This document shows positions 30,931-37,817 of a stretch of 39,522 bases of DNA, piece after piece; within the stretch, counting starts at the first letter, position 1; each line of letters starts with the position of its first letter. Source of the DNA: Patescibacteria group bacterium (GTDB taxonomy: Bacteria; Patescibacteriota; Minisyncoccia; RBG-13-40-8-A); the NCBI GenBank assembly GCA_018829905.1, contig JAHJST010000026.1, positions 1 to 39,522 on the forward strand. The letters are read 5' to 3'. The notes below the pieces were generated by a model, which saw only the letters and a program-made list of their open reading frames with translations, was not told the DNA's origin and made no database searches. A program made the translations under genes and the position numbers.

Positions 30931-30959
30931 TTGTTTTTTTGTTTCATTTATGATACAAT
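30931..30959 (+). promoter_or_regulatory. Promoter of the first Fic gene
   Basis: TTGTTT (30931-30936), 17-nt spacer, extended TGA + TACAAT (30954-30959), predicting a leader of about 28 nt. A second -10-like box, TATATT (30982-30987), would give a leaderless start at 30994. Confidence 0.6.
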
Positions 30960-30993
30960 TAAAGCATAAAAATGATACGAATATATTTAAATT

Positions 30994-32061
30994 ATGAATA
31001 TGGAATTTAATCAATTAAATAAAAGACAGGAAATAATTTTAGATTTAATTGATAAACAAGGAAAAATCTCAGTTTCTGAGTTAGTTTTGATTTTGATTAA
31101 AAAAATTTCTAAGATTTCCAAAATTACAGTAATTAGGGATTTAAATCAATTATTAAAACTTAATTTTATTGAAAAAATAGGTAGAGGAAGAAGTGTTGTT
31201 TATAAATTATCTATTCAATATAATTTACTTAAGCCAATAAACGTAGATAATTATTTTAAAATTGGTCCTGATCAAAGAAATATTCAAAAAAAATTTAATT
31301 TTGAGTTATTTGAAATTATAAAAAATATTTTTACAAATGACGAACAAAGTTATCTTAATCAGCTTAATGCGGAATATCAAAAGAATGTCAAGAAACTTCC
31401 AGTTATTAATTTCAAGCGTGAATTTGAGCGCTTGGTTATAGAATTAAGTTGGCAATCTTCTGTTATTGAGGGCAATACTTATACCTTATTAGAAACAGAA
31501 TTTTTGATTAAACACAATAAACAAGCCAAAGGGCATAAAAAGGAAGAAGCAATTATGATTTTGAATCATAAAAAAACATTAGATTATATTCATAATAATT
31601 TGTCATTGTTTAAAAAAATAACAGTTAGTAAATTAGAAGATATTCATTTTTTATTAACGAAAGATTTAAACATTGGTCGTGGATTAAGAAAATTACCAGT
31701 AGGTATTACTGGCACTGCCTATAAGTCATTAGATAATATTTATCAAATTAAAGAAACATTAGATAAGTCGTGTAGAATAGTTAATCAAGAAAAGAATGTT
31801 TTTGCCAAGGCAATTATTTTAATGATATTAATTGCTTATATTCAGCCCTTTGGCGATGGTAATAAAAGAGTTAGTAGATTATCAGCTAATGCTATTTTAA
31901 TGGCTCATAATATTTGTCCTTTATCATATAGAAGTGTTAATGAGGAAGAATATAAAAAGGCTGTAATTCTGTTTTATGAACAGAATAATTTAAATTATTT
32001 TAAAAAATTATTTATTGAGCAATTCGAATTTGCGATTAAAAATTATTTTCGGGCAGAATAG
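30994..32061 (+). CDS. HTH-Fic protein with Gln in place of the catalytic His
   Basis: 355 aa. Residues 6-70 are a winged helix of DeoR type (RQEIILDLIDKQGKISVSELVLIL ... ITVIRDLNQLLKLNFIEKIGRGRSVVYKL). The Fic domain follows: an inhibitory-helix motif S155-x3-E159-G in SSVIEGN, and the active loop IQPFGDGNKR, where the family has H-P-F-x-x-G-N-x-R. The catalytic His is Gln284, codon CAG, one base from CAT or CAC. The nucleotide-binding DGN-K-R part is intact. Fic proteins normally transfer AMP or a related group to a target protein; without His this one may be inactive, work differently, or act as a DNA-binding sensor. It heads a run of accessory genes. Confidence 0.85.
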   Translation: MNMEFNQLNKRQEIILDLIDKQGKISVSELVLILIKKISKISKITVIRDLNQLLKLNFIEKIGRGRSVVYKLSIQYNLLKPINVDNYFKIGPDQRNIQKKFNFELFEIIKNIFTNDEQSYLNQLNAEYQKNVKKLPVINFKREFERLVIELSWQSSVIEGNTYTLLETEFLIKHNKQAKGHKKEEAIMILNHKKTLDYIHNNLSLFKKITVSKLEDIHFLLTKDLNIGRGLRKLPVGITGTAYKSLDNIYQIKETLDKSCRIVNQEKNVFAKAIILMILIAYIQPFGDGNKRVSRLSANAILMAHNICPLSYRSVNEEEYKKAVILFYEQNNLNYFKKLFIEQFEFAIKNYFRAE

Positions 32062-32089
32062 TAACAATTAAAGAACAAAAATAAAATAT

Positions 32090-33082
32090 ATGAGTTTTGA
32101 AAAATTTCCAAAAATAGAATCTAAAGAGAACAAAGAAGACTTTGAGGAAGTTCAAGAAGTTAATTTTGATGATTTAAGCGAAGGAGATAAATTGGTTATT
32201 TGTACTGCCGATAAAATAGATGAAGGATTTGAATCCGTGTATATAGTTGATGTAGATAAAATTAGAAAAACAAAAAATGGTGAAATAAAACATTTAGACG
32301 TTACAATTAAAGAAATAGAAAGAAAAATCAAAAAAGCAATTAAAGAAAAAGGGGAACATCAAACAAGAGCTTCTGAAAATAATGAAGAAATAAAATATCT
32401 CAAAGCTTTAAACTTACCAGAAAAAATTTATGAAGATGAATATAAAATATCAGACGAATTAGTGGCTAAAATGCCTGGTGGAGTTAGGACATTAGAAGAA
32501 AAATATAGAATGGATTATTTAAATAATGAGTTTGATAAAATTCCCAAAGAAGAACTTGATTCGATAGGTGAGACAAAGGGAATTATTAAAACCGGAGAAA
32601 ATAATCATCTTTATTTTAAGGATATTAATTATAAAAATGAATTTGAAGAAACAAAGTCAGGCAAGAGAAGAAAGCCCAAAGCGGGCGCATTAAGATCATC
32701 AAATCCAATTAGAAAAATCCTGTTGTTTAAAAAAGAAATAACTGAACGCCCCGTAAAACAAGAAGAGGGATTAGAATCTATTCCAACTTCAGAGGATGTA
32801 CAACTTGTTTTTGAAAAATTACTTGAAGGAAAAGAATATGAAACTATAAGAAAACTTGAAGATGAACAAGGTTTATACCTATGGGATATTAAAATTTTTG
32901 AAGAAGATGGTCATACCGAATATCTGTATATGAGAAAAGGAAGATATGCAGAAGGAGGACAATCCTCGAATACTGCTATTCATATTGCTTTTTTTGATGA
33001 AGAGGATTTTCCAGTAGGCGGATCTTCAGTAGCTAAATACATAGGGGGGGAATGGAAATTAACTCCTTATGAGATAAAATAA
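32090..33082 (+). CDS. Charged soluble protein, unknown
   Basis: 330 aa, 28 nt after the Fic gene and probably in its transcript. Highly charged. Residues 1-60 are acidic and contain a beta-rich segment (DLSEGDKLVICTADKIDEGFESVYIVDVDKI); residues 60-200 are mostly Lys/Glu-rich helix with KRRKPKAGALRSSNPIRK. The C-terminal 110 residues look like a folded alpha/beta domain (LVFEKLLEGKEYETIRKLEDEQGLYLWDIKI ... AIHIAFFDEEDFPVGGSSVAKYIGGEWKLTPY). No membrane helix, catalytic motif or known family identified. It is directly followed by a decayed copy of the start of the gene at 35172. Confidence 0.65.
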   Translation: MSFEKFPKIESKENKEDFEEVQEVNFDDLSEGDKLVICTADKIDEGFESVYIVDVDKIRKTKNGEIKHLDVTIKEIERKIKKAIKEKGEHQTRASENNEEIKYLKALNLPEKIYEDEYKISDELVAKMPGGVRTLEEKYRMDYLNNEFDKIPKEELDSIGETKGIIKTGENNHLYFKDINYKNEFEETKSGKRRKPKAGALRSSNPIRKILLFKKEITERPVKQEEGLESIPTSEDVQLVFEKLLEGKEYETIRKLEDEQGLYLWDIKIFEEDGHTEYLYMRKGRYAEGGQSSNTAIHIAFFDEEDFPVGGSSVAKYIGGEWKLTPYEIK

Positions 33083-33122
33083 ATGAATTTAGATAAAAAA
33101 CAATAATTAAAAAAGCTTTTAT
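33083..33122 (+). pseudogene. Decayed duplicate of the 5' end of the ParB-like gene
   Basis: The first 22 bases after the preceding stop are identical to the first 22 bases of the gene at 35172 (codons for MNLDKKQ). After a 7-nt deletion relative to that gene, the next 17-18 bases match again except for one added A. The reading frame is broken at TAA 33104-33106. The match ends near 33122; the rest up to the promoter at 33173 is featureless AT-rich sequence. Confidence 0.7.
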
Positions 33123-33172
33123 TTTTAAAAAATAATGATATAGGATATTTTACGTCATAAATTCACTAAATA

Positions 33173-33201
33173 TTGACATTTATTAGTTAATTTAATACAA
33201 T
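33173..33201 (+). promoter_or_regulatory. Promoter of the second Fic operon
   Basis: TTGACA (33173-33178), 17-nt spacer, TACAAT (33196-33201). A second -10-like TATAAT is at 33209-33214, 14 nt before the ATG. Confidence 0.7.
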
Positions 33202-33228
33202 AAATAGGTATAATTAACGTAAAAAAAC

Positions 33229-34110
33229 ATGACAACAAAACCTCTTAAAGATAAAATCAAAGAATTAAAAAAAGAATTTGATACATTGCGTAAAAATAAA
33301 GAATCTTTGTTAAACATAGTTGATGAAGCTGAAATTTCAGAAAGCGTATATAATTCAAATGCAATTGAAAATTCTACATTAACTTTAAAAGAAACAGAAA
33401 AGATTCTTTTAGATATGGAAGTTTCTCGTGATGTATCACTTAGAGAGGTTTATGAAGCAAAAAACTTGGCTCGTGTTATTGAATATATTCGCAATAAATC
33501 TCAAGAAGTAGATATAGATAGAGAAATAATCTTGTTTTTGCATAATATGTTAATTATTGGAATTGACGATAATATTGCAGGAAGATTTAGAAAAAAAGGC
33601 GAGTATGTTAGAGTTGGAACCCATATTGCTTCAGCACCAGAAAAAGTAGAAAGCATGATAAAATCTACATTATTGGAATATACAAGTGATTTTTCAGCTT
33701 ATTTCATTGATAAAATAGCTAAATTTCATTTAGATTTTGAAACCATTCATCCTTTTTGTGATGGTAATGGCAGAATTGGAAGAGTTCTTATCAATTATCA
33801 ATTTTTAAGAATTGGTTTCCCAGTTATTATTATCCGTGATAAAAACAAAAAGGAATATTATAAGGCTTTTAAAGATTATAGAGATAGCAGAAATACAAAA
33901 ACAATGGAAAAAGTAATTTTTTTAGCTTTAGCAGAATCACTTCATAAAAGAATAACTTATTTAAAAGGTGATAAAATTATTACTCTTTCCGAACATACTA
34001 AAAAGTACAAAAAATCAGCTCCAGCAATGCTTAATTCTGCACGTCGTCAAAATATTCCAGCATTTAGAGAAAGAGGTGTTTGGAAAATTGGAGAGAATTT
34101 TAAAAATTAA
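33229..34110 (+). CDS. Fic-domain protein with intact active site
   Basis: 293 aa. The inhibitory-helix motif S43-x3-E47-N (SNAIEN) comes before the Fic core, as in class II Fic proteins. The active loop is IH174PFCDGNGRIGR, complete for AMP transfer (His, Asp, Gly-Asn, Arg). The FRKKGEYVRVG segment forms the flap that positions targets. The last 70 residues (KGDKIITLSEHTKKYKKSAPAMLNSARRQNIPAFRERGVWKIGE) look like a small DNA-binding or helix-turn-helix end. It probably modifies a protein target with AMP and is held in check by Glu47. It starts a run with the SWIM, MazG-like, ParB-like and tsaC genes. Confidence 0.9.
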   Translation: MTTKPLKDKIKELKKEFDTLRKNKESLLNIVDEAEISESVYNSNAIENSTLTLKETEKILLDMEVSRDVSLREVYEAKNLARVIEYIRNKSQEVDIDREIILFLHNMLIIGIDDNIAGRFRKKGEYVRVGTHIASAPEKVESMIKSTLLEYTSDFSAYFIDKIAKFHLDFETIHPFCDGNGRIGRVLINYQFLRIGFPVIIIRDKNKKEYYKAFKDYRDSRNTKTMEKVIFLALAESLHKRITYLKGDKIITLSEHTKKYKKSAPAMLNSARRQNIPAFRERGVWKIGENFKN

Positions 34111-34119
34111 AAGAATAAT

Positions 34120-34860
34120 GTGTTTCCATTGTATAATTTAGATAAAATAAAATTTGCTACTGACGGCCCAACATTTGAAAGAGCTATTGGCTTGTATGAA
34201 AATAAAAAAATAAAAGAATTTAAAGAAGATTTTCATGGATATTCAGCCATTGTATTAGGAACACAACCATATAGAGTTTTTGTATCTAATAAGCAATATG
34301 ATCGTGGTGTTTGTGAGTGTTATGTTGGTCAGAATAATACATTATGTAAGCATATGGTGGCAGTAGCTATTTACGCTATTATGAAAGGCAAACCGATTAA
34401 GCAAGAAGATAAGAAATTAATTAATGGTCCTGAATGTAGTAATAGATCAGGGGAATTAAACAAAGAAGAGCTAAATGTAATAAAAAAATCCATTACTAAT
34501 GCAATGAAATACATTAAGCCATATACTGGTCCTTCTAAAACTTGGTTTGCTAACCAAGATTCACTTTCAGAAGGATGTAATCGTTTATCAGCTATTGTGT
34601 CAGATTTACCAGTTAGTCAGCAAACAACAAAATTATTAATTAATATGCTTTTGCGACTTGATAAAAAATTATGCACTGGAGGAGTTGATGATTCTAATGG
34701 TATTGTTGGTGGATTTATTGAAGAGACAGTTATTGTGATTGAACAATATATTAAACTTGATCCATCATGTATTAAGGCACTTAAAATGCTTTGTAGTCAA
34801 TCTACTTGTTTTGGATGGGAGGAGTCGCTTGTTAGGATATTTAATAAAGCTGATTATTAG
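34120..34860 (+). CDS. SWIM zinc-finger protein
   Basis: 246 aa from a GTG at 34120, 9 nt after the Fic stop; the ATG at 34118 is out of frame. A SWIM motif C65-x-C67-x8-C76-x-H78 (GVCECYVG ... LCKHMVAVAIYAI) is clear. SWIM fingers bind DNA or protein partners. Residues 110-246 are a helical domain (KEELNVIKKSITNAMKYIKPYTG ... LLINMLLRLDKKLCTGGVDDSNGIVGGFIEE) that I do not recognise. Its placement between a Fic gene and a MazG-like gene suggests a shared accessory unit. No catalytic motif. Confidence 0.78.
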   Translation: MFPLYNLDKIKFATDGPTFERAIGLYENKKIKEFKEDFHGYSAIVLGTQPYRVFVSNKQYDRGVCECYVGQNNTLCKHMVAVAIYAIMKGKPIKQEDKKLINGPECSNRSGELNKEELNVIKKSITNAMKYIKPYTGPSKTWFANQDSLSEGCNRLSAIVSDLPVSQQTTKLLINMLLRLDKKLCTGGVDDSNGIVGGFIEETVIVIEQYIKLDPSCIKALKMLCSQSTCFGWEESLVRIFNKADY

Positions 34861-34869
34861 TTTTTTAAT

Positions 34870-35175
34870 ATGAAATACAATAAACTTGTTCGAGATAAGA
34901 TTCCCGAGATAATAAAAAAGAATAATGATATTCTAATTATTCATATAGCTAATGATAAAGAATATTATAATAAACTAAAAGAAAAGCTTAAAGAAGAAGT
35001 AAATGAATTTTTAAAAGAAAGCAATGAAGATGAATTGGCTGATGTTTTAGAGATTATTTATGCTATACGTGATTATATGAAGATAAGCGAACAAAAATTA
35101 GAAGAGATTAGAAAAAATAAATCAGAAAAAAGAGGAGCTTTTAAAAAAAGAATAATACTTGATGAAACAAAATGA
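34870..35175 (+). CDS. MazG-like nucleotide pyrophosphohydrolase
   Basis: 101 aa. It starts YNKLVRDKIPEIIKKN, typical of a group of small all-alpha NTP pyrophosphohydrolases, and has the metal-binding pattern E-E-x2-E ... E-L-x-D in LKEEVNEFLKESNEDELADVLEIIYAI. Such enzymes remove pyrophosphate from abnormal or surplus nucleotides, and relatives appear in stress and phage-defence loci. The sequence is complete for a single-domain member. It overlaps the following gene by ATGA. Confidence 0.85.
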   Translation: MKYNKLVRDKIPEIIKKNNDILIIHIANDKEYYNKLKEKLKEEVNEFLKESNEDELADVLEIIYAIRDYMKISEQKLEEIRKNKSEKRGAFKKRIILDETK

Positions 35176-35702
35176 ATTTAGATAAAAAACAATTTGAGTT
35201 AATTAAAAAGCTTTTATGGAAAGATGTTTTTAATATTTGGAGAGATAATGAAGAAAATGAACCACACTGGAAGGAATATTATAAAAAAGAAGGATTTGAT
35301 TCTTGGTATGATTGGAGAAAAATATATATTGATCCAATAAAAGCATTAGATAAAGAATGGAAATTAATAAAAGTTATTAATCCTTTAAAATCCATTCTTG
35401 ATTTTCGTGGAGGACCATATAAGGGATGGAAAGATTTTTATAATAACCAAAATCTACCAAAATTTGTTGATATTAAAGAACACCCAAGGGCTAAAGATTA
35501 CTTAAAGAGATTACCTCAAAAAACAACAATGATTGCATGGAATACAGAAAAAGGAATAGTTATTATTGAAGGAATGCATAGATGCGCAGGAATAGCTAAA
35601 GCAGCTAAAGAGAATAAACAAATTAATCTTGATTTATATATAGCTATAGCTAATTGTTTTATTAAAGATATTCCTGATTTTAGAAATGAATCAAATAAAT
35701 AA
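35172..35702 (+). CDS. ParB/Srx-like fold protein, putative
   Basis: 176 aa. Near residues 132-147 it contains IVIIEGMHRCAGIAKAAKE, similar to the G-x-H-R-x-x-A box of ParB/sulfiredoxin-like domains that bind and split nucleotides. A tryptophan-rich N-terminal half (LLWKDVFNIWRDNEEN, GFDSWYDWRKIYIDP) is unlike chromosome-partition ParB. No helix-turn-helix follows, so a partition role is unlikely. A 40-base remnant of its 5' end lies at 33083-33122. The start is in the ATGA overlap with the MazG-like gene, and the last 17 nt overlap tsaC. Confidence 0.6.
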   Translation: MNLDKKQFELIKKLLWKDVFNIWRDNEENEPHWKEYYKKEGFDSWYDWRKIYIDPIKALDKEWKLIKVINPLKSILDFRGGPYKGWKDFYNNQNLPKFVDIKEHPRAKDYLKRLPQKTTMIAWNTEKGIVIIEGMHRCAGIAKAAKENKQINLDLYIAIANCFIKDIPDFRNESNK

Positions 35703-36252
35703 AGCAGTAAAAATATTAAAACAAGGAGGAATTATTGCCTATCCAACAGAAACTACATATGGTATTGGTTGTAATATTTTTAATGAAAAAGCAGTTAAAA
35801 AAATATTTGAAATAAAGGGAAGAGATTTTAATAAACCATTACTAGTAGCTGTTTCATCATTTAAAATGATGCAAGACATATGTTTTATTCCAGAAAAATA
35901 TATTGATTTAATTAAAAAATATTTACCAGGACCAGTAACATTTTTATGGAATAAGAAGAATAATGTTTCTAATTTAATAACTCAATCTAGTGATTTGGTT
36001 GGTATAAGGTTTCCTGATAATAAAAAAGCATTAAAGATTATTGAAAAATGTAATTTTCCAATAATATCTACTTCTGCAAATATTAGTGGACAAAAAGATT
36101 CAATTAATTGGAAACAAGTTAAATTAAATGTAGATTTTATTGTTAAGGGAAGATGTAAGTATAAAAAACCAACCAGTGTTATTAATTTAATGGATAAAAA
36201 AATTCTACGTAAAGGATATAATATAGAAAAGTATGAGGGGATTATTGAATAA
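35686..36252 (+). CDS. tsaC: Threonylcarbamoyl-AMP synthase
   Basis: 188 aa. GGIIAYPTETTYGIGCNI, then KGRDFNKPLLVAV (the K-x-R ... KPL substrate loop), LPGPVTFLW, VGIRFPDN and PIISTSANISG are all signatures of the YrdC/Sua5 family. It makes threonylcarbamoyl-AMP for the t6A37 modification of tRNAs reading ANN codons, together with TsaB, TsaD and TsaE (not in this window). It is the short TsaC form, without the extra Sua5 domain. It overlaps the preceding gene by 17 nt, so this housekeeping gene is driven by the accessory operon's transcript. Confidence 0.93.
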   Translation: MNQINKAVKILKQGGIIAYPTETTYGIGCNIFNEKAVKKIFEIKGRDFNKPLLVAVSSFKMMQDICFIPEKYIDLIKKYLPGPVTFLWNKKNNVSNLITQSSDLVGIRFPDNKKALKIIEKCNFPIISTSANISGQKDSINWKQVKLNVDFIVKGRCKYKKPTSVINLMDKKILRKGYNIEKYEGIIE

Positions 36253-36422
36253 ATTATTGATTTTTTAAGAAAAATTTGTTATATTTAAAGAAATTATTCT
36301 AAGGGAGGTATAAAGTTAAAAAAATAATTAAAGGGGGACAAATAAAAGAAAATGGAGCAAATCGGAAAAACAAGCAAAAATCAAGAAGAAAAATAAAAAA
36401 TAGAATAATAAAAGAAAAAAAG

Positions 36423-36446
36423 ATCCCCAGACCTAGTTCTGGGGAT
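36423..36446. other. GC-rich hairpin in the tsaC-AlkD gap
   Basis: ATCCCCAGA (36423-36431), loop CCTAGT, TCTGGGGAT (36438-36446): a perfect 9-bp stem. The T-run lies on the minus strand (A-tract at 36409-36420), so as a terminator it would act on minus transcripts, yet no minus gene is near. The rest of the gap (36253-36422) is purine-rich, with two ribosome-site-like motifs (GGGAGG at 36303-36308, GGGGG near 36333) but no convincing ORF. Confidence 0.5.
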
Positions 36447-36456
36447 ATAATATTTG

Positions 36457-36465
36457 TGATAATAT
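36457..36465 (+). promoter_or_regulatory. Extended -10 promoter, leaderless spacing
   Basis: TGA + TAATAT (-10 at 36460-36465), 7 nt before ATG 36473. The hexamer and extension are the same as in the hicBA-secA promoter. The -35 is weak and falls in the hairpin's right arm. Confidence 0.5.
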
Positions 36466-36472
36466 TATATTA

Positions 36473-37162
36473 ATGAATATATTATTTGAAATAAGAAAAG
36501 AATTAAAAAGAAATATTGATTTAAAATATAAAAAAGGATCAATTAATTTTTTTAATGAACCAATAAAACTTTATGGAGTTAGAACTCCTTATGTTAGAAA
36601 AATTGCTAAAAAATATTTTGATAAAAATCTTGAGAAGAACAAAATATTTAAATTATGTGAGCAATTGTTAAAATCAGATTATTACGAAGAAGCAATAATT
36701 GCTTTTAGCTGGGCCAATAGATTGAATTATGAGAAAAAAGATTTTAAAATATTTGAATCTTGGTTAAAAAAATATGTAAATAATTGGGCTAAGTGTGATG
36801 ATTTTTGTACTCATACTTTTGGTTCCTTGTTATTAAAATTTCCAGAGTTTTTATTTAAATTAAATATTTGGGCTAAATCTAAAAATAGATGGGAAAGAAG
36901 AGCTTCGGCTGTAATTCTTATTCATTTAATTGTTAGAAAAAATTATTTAAAAAAGATTTTTGAAATTTCAGATATTCTTTTATTAGATAAAGATGATTTA
37001 GTTCAAAAGGCATATGGCTGGGCATTAAAGGTAGCTAGTGATAAATATCAAAAACAAGTTTTTGATTATGTTATTAAGAATAAAAAGATAATGCCAAGAA
37101 CAGCTTTAAGATATGCTATTGAAAAAATGCCTCAAAATATGAGGCAAAAAGCAATGTTATGA
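36473..37162 (+). CDS. AlkD-like DNA alkylation repair protein (HEAT-repeat)
   Basis: 229 aa, close to the usual 220-240 of the family. Repeated helix pairs of HEAT type run through the whole length. YGVRTPYVRKIAKKYF, YYEEAIIAFSWANRL, WAKCDDFCTHTFGSLL and RWERRASAVILIHL match the conserved blocks of the DNA alkylation repair family (PF08713), including the W-x-x-x-D-D-x-C/x segment lining the DNA groove. Family members are glycosylases that remove alkylated purines without base flipping. It shares an ATGA overlap with the next gene. Confidence 0.87.
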   Translation: MNILFEIRKELKRNIDLKYKKGSINFFNEPIKLYGVRTPYVRKIAKKYFDKNLEKNKIFKLCEQLLKSDYYEEAIIAFSWANRLNYEKKDFKIFESWLKKYVNNWAKCDDFCTHTFGSLLLKFPEFLFKLNIWAKSKNRWERRASAVILIHLIVRKNYLKKIFEISDILLLDKDDLVQKAYGWALKVASDKYQKQVFDYVIKNKKIMPRTALRYAIEKMPQNMRQKAML

Positions 37163-37794
37163 AAAAAATACACATATTTACATTAATTATTATAATAATT
37201 TCCTTTTTAGCAGGGATTTATTTATATGATTTTATGCCAGAAAAGATAGCATCTCATTGGAACGCAAAAGGACAAGTAGATGAATATATGTCTAAATTTT
37301 GGGGTTTGTTTTTAATGCCAATAGTTTGTATTGGTGTTTTCTTTTTATTATTAATTATTCCTAAAATAGATCCATTAAAGAAAAACGTAGATAAATTTAG
37401 AAAATATTTTGATTCTTTTATTTTTCTGATTGTTTTATTTTTAGTATATATTTATGCTTTAACAATTATTTGGAATCTTAATATTGAGTTTGATATGAAT
37501 AAATCAATTCTTCCTGCTATTGGATTATTGTTTTTTTATTCTGGTGTTTTAATAGGTCATGCAAAAAGAAATTGGTTTATTGGCATAAGAACACCATGGA
37601 CATTAAGTAGTGATATAGCTTGGGATAAAACACATAAATTAGGTGGTGTTTTATTTAAAATAGCTGGTATTCTTGCTTTTGTTGGATTAATTTTTCCTAA
37701 TATAGCTATTTTGATTATTATGATCCCCGTAATTCTTTTTACTATTTTTCTTTTTATTTATTCGTATGTGGTTTATAAAAAAACAATTATTTAA
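37159..37794 (+). CDS. SdpI/DUF1648-family membrane protein
   Basis: 211 aa. Six membrane helices. The DUF1648 segment is at residues 25-50 (YDFMPEKIASHWNAKGQVDEYMSKFWG) and the SdpI C-terminal motif at about 135-158 (NWFIGIRTPWTLSSDIAWDKTHKLGG). SdpI of Bacillus is an immunity and signalling protein against the SdpC toxin; most homologues are not tied to a toxin, and none is seen here. The gene is coupled to the AlkD-like gene by ATGA. Its stop codon is inside the left arm of a bidirectional terminator. Confidence 0.88.
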   Translation: MKKIHIFTLIIIIISFLAGIYLYDFMPEKIASHWNAKGQVDEYMSKFWGLFLMPIVCIGVFFLLLIIPKIDPLKKNVDKFRKYFDSFIFLIVLFLVYIYALTIIWNLNIEFDMNKSILPAIGLLFFYSGVLIGHAKRNWFIGIRTPWTLSSDIAWDKTHKLGGVLFKIAGILAFVGLIFPNIAILIIMIPVILFTIFLFIYSYVVYKKTII

Positions 37795-37817
37795 AAATCG
37801 GGTTTAACCCGATTTTT
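37793..37817. terminator. Bidirectional terminator with both stop codons in its arms
   Basis: AAAAATCGGGT (37793-37803), loop TTA, ACCCGATTTTT (37807-37817): a perfect 11-bp stem with T-runs on both strands. The plus stop TAA (37792-37794) and the minus stop TAA (37818-37816) overlap its ends. Confidence 0.85.

Noticed and set aside
35172-35702. Chromosome-partition ParB
   Set aside because: Only the G-x-H-R-like box is present; there is no helix-turn-helix domain and no parA or parS nearby.
36352-36396. 14-aa ORF after tsaC
   Set aside because: The nearest G-rich motif is about 14 nt away, too far for a ribosome site; composition is low-complexity A-rich and nothing supports translation.
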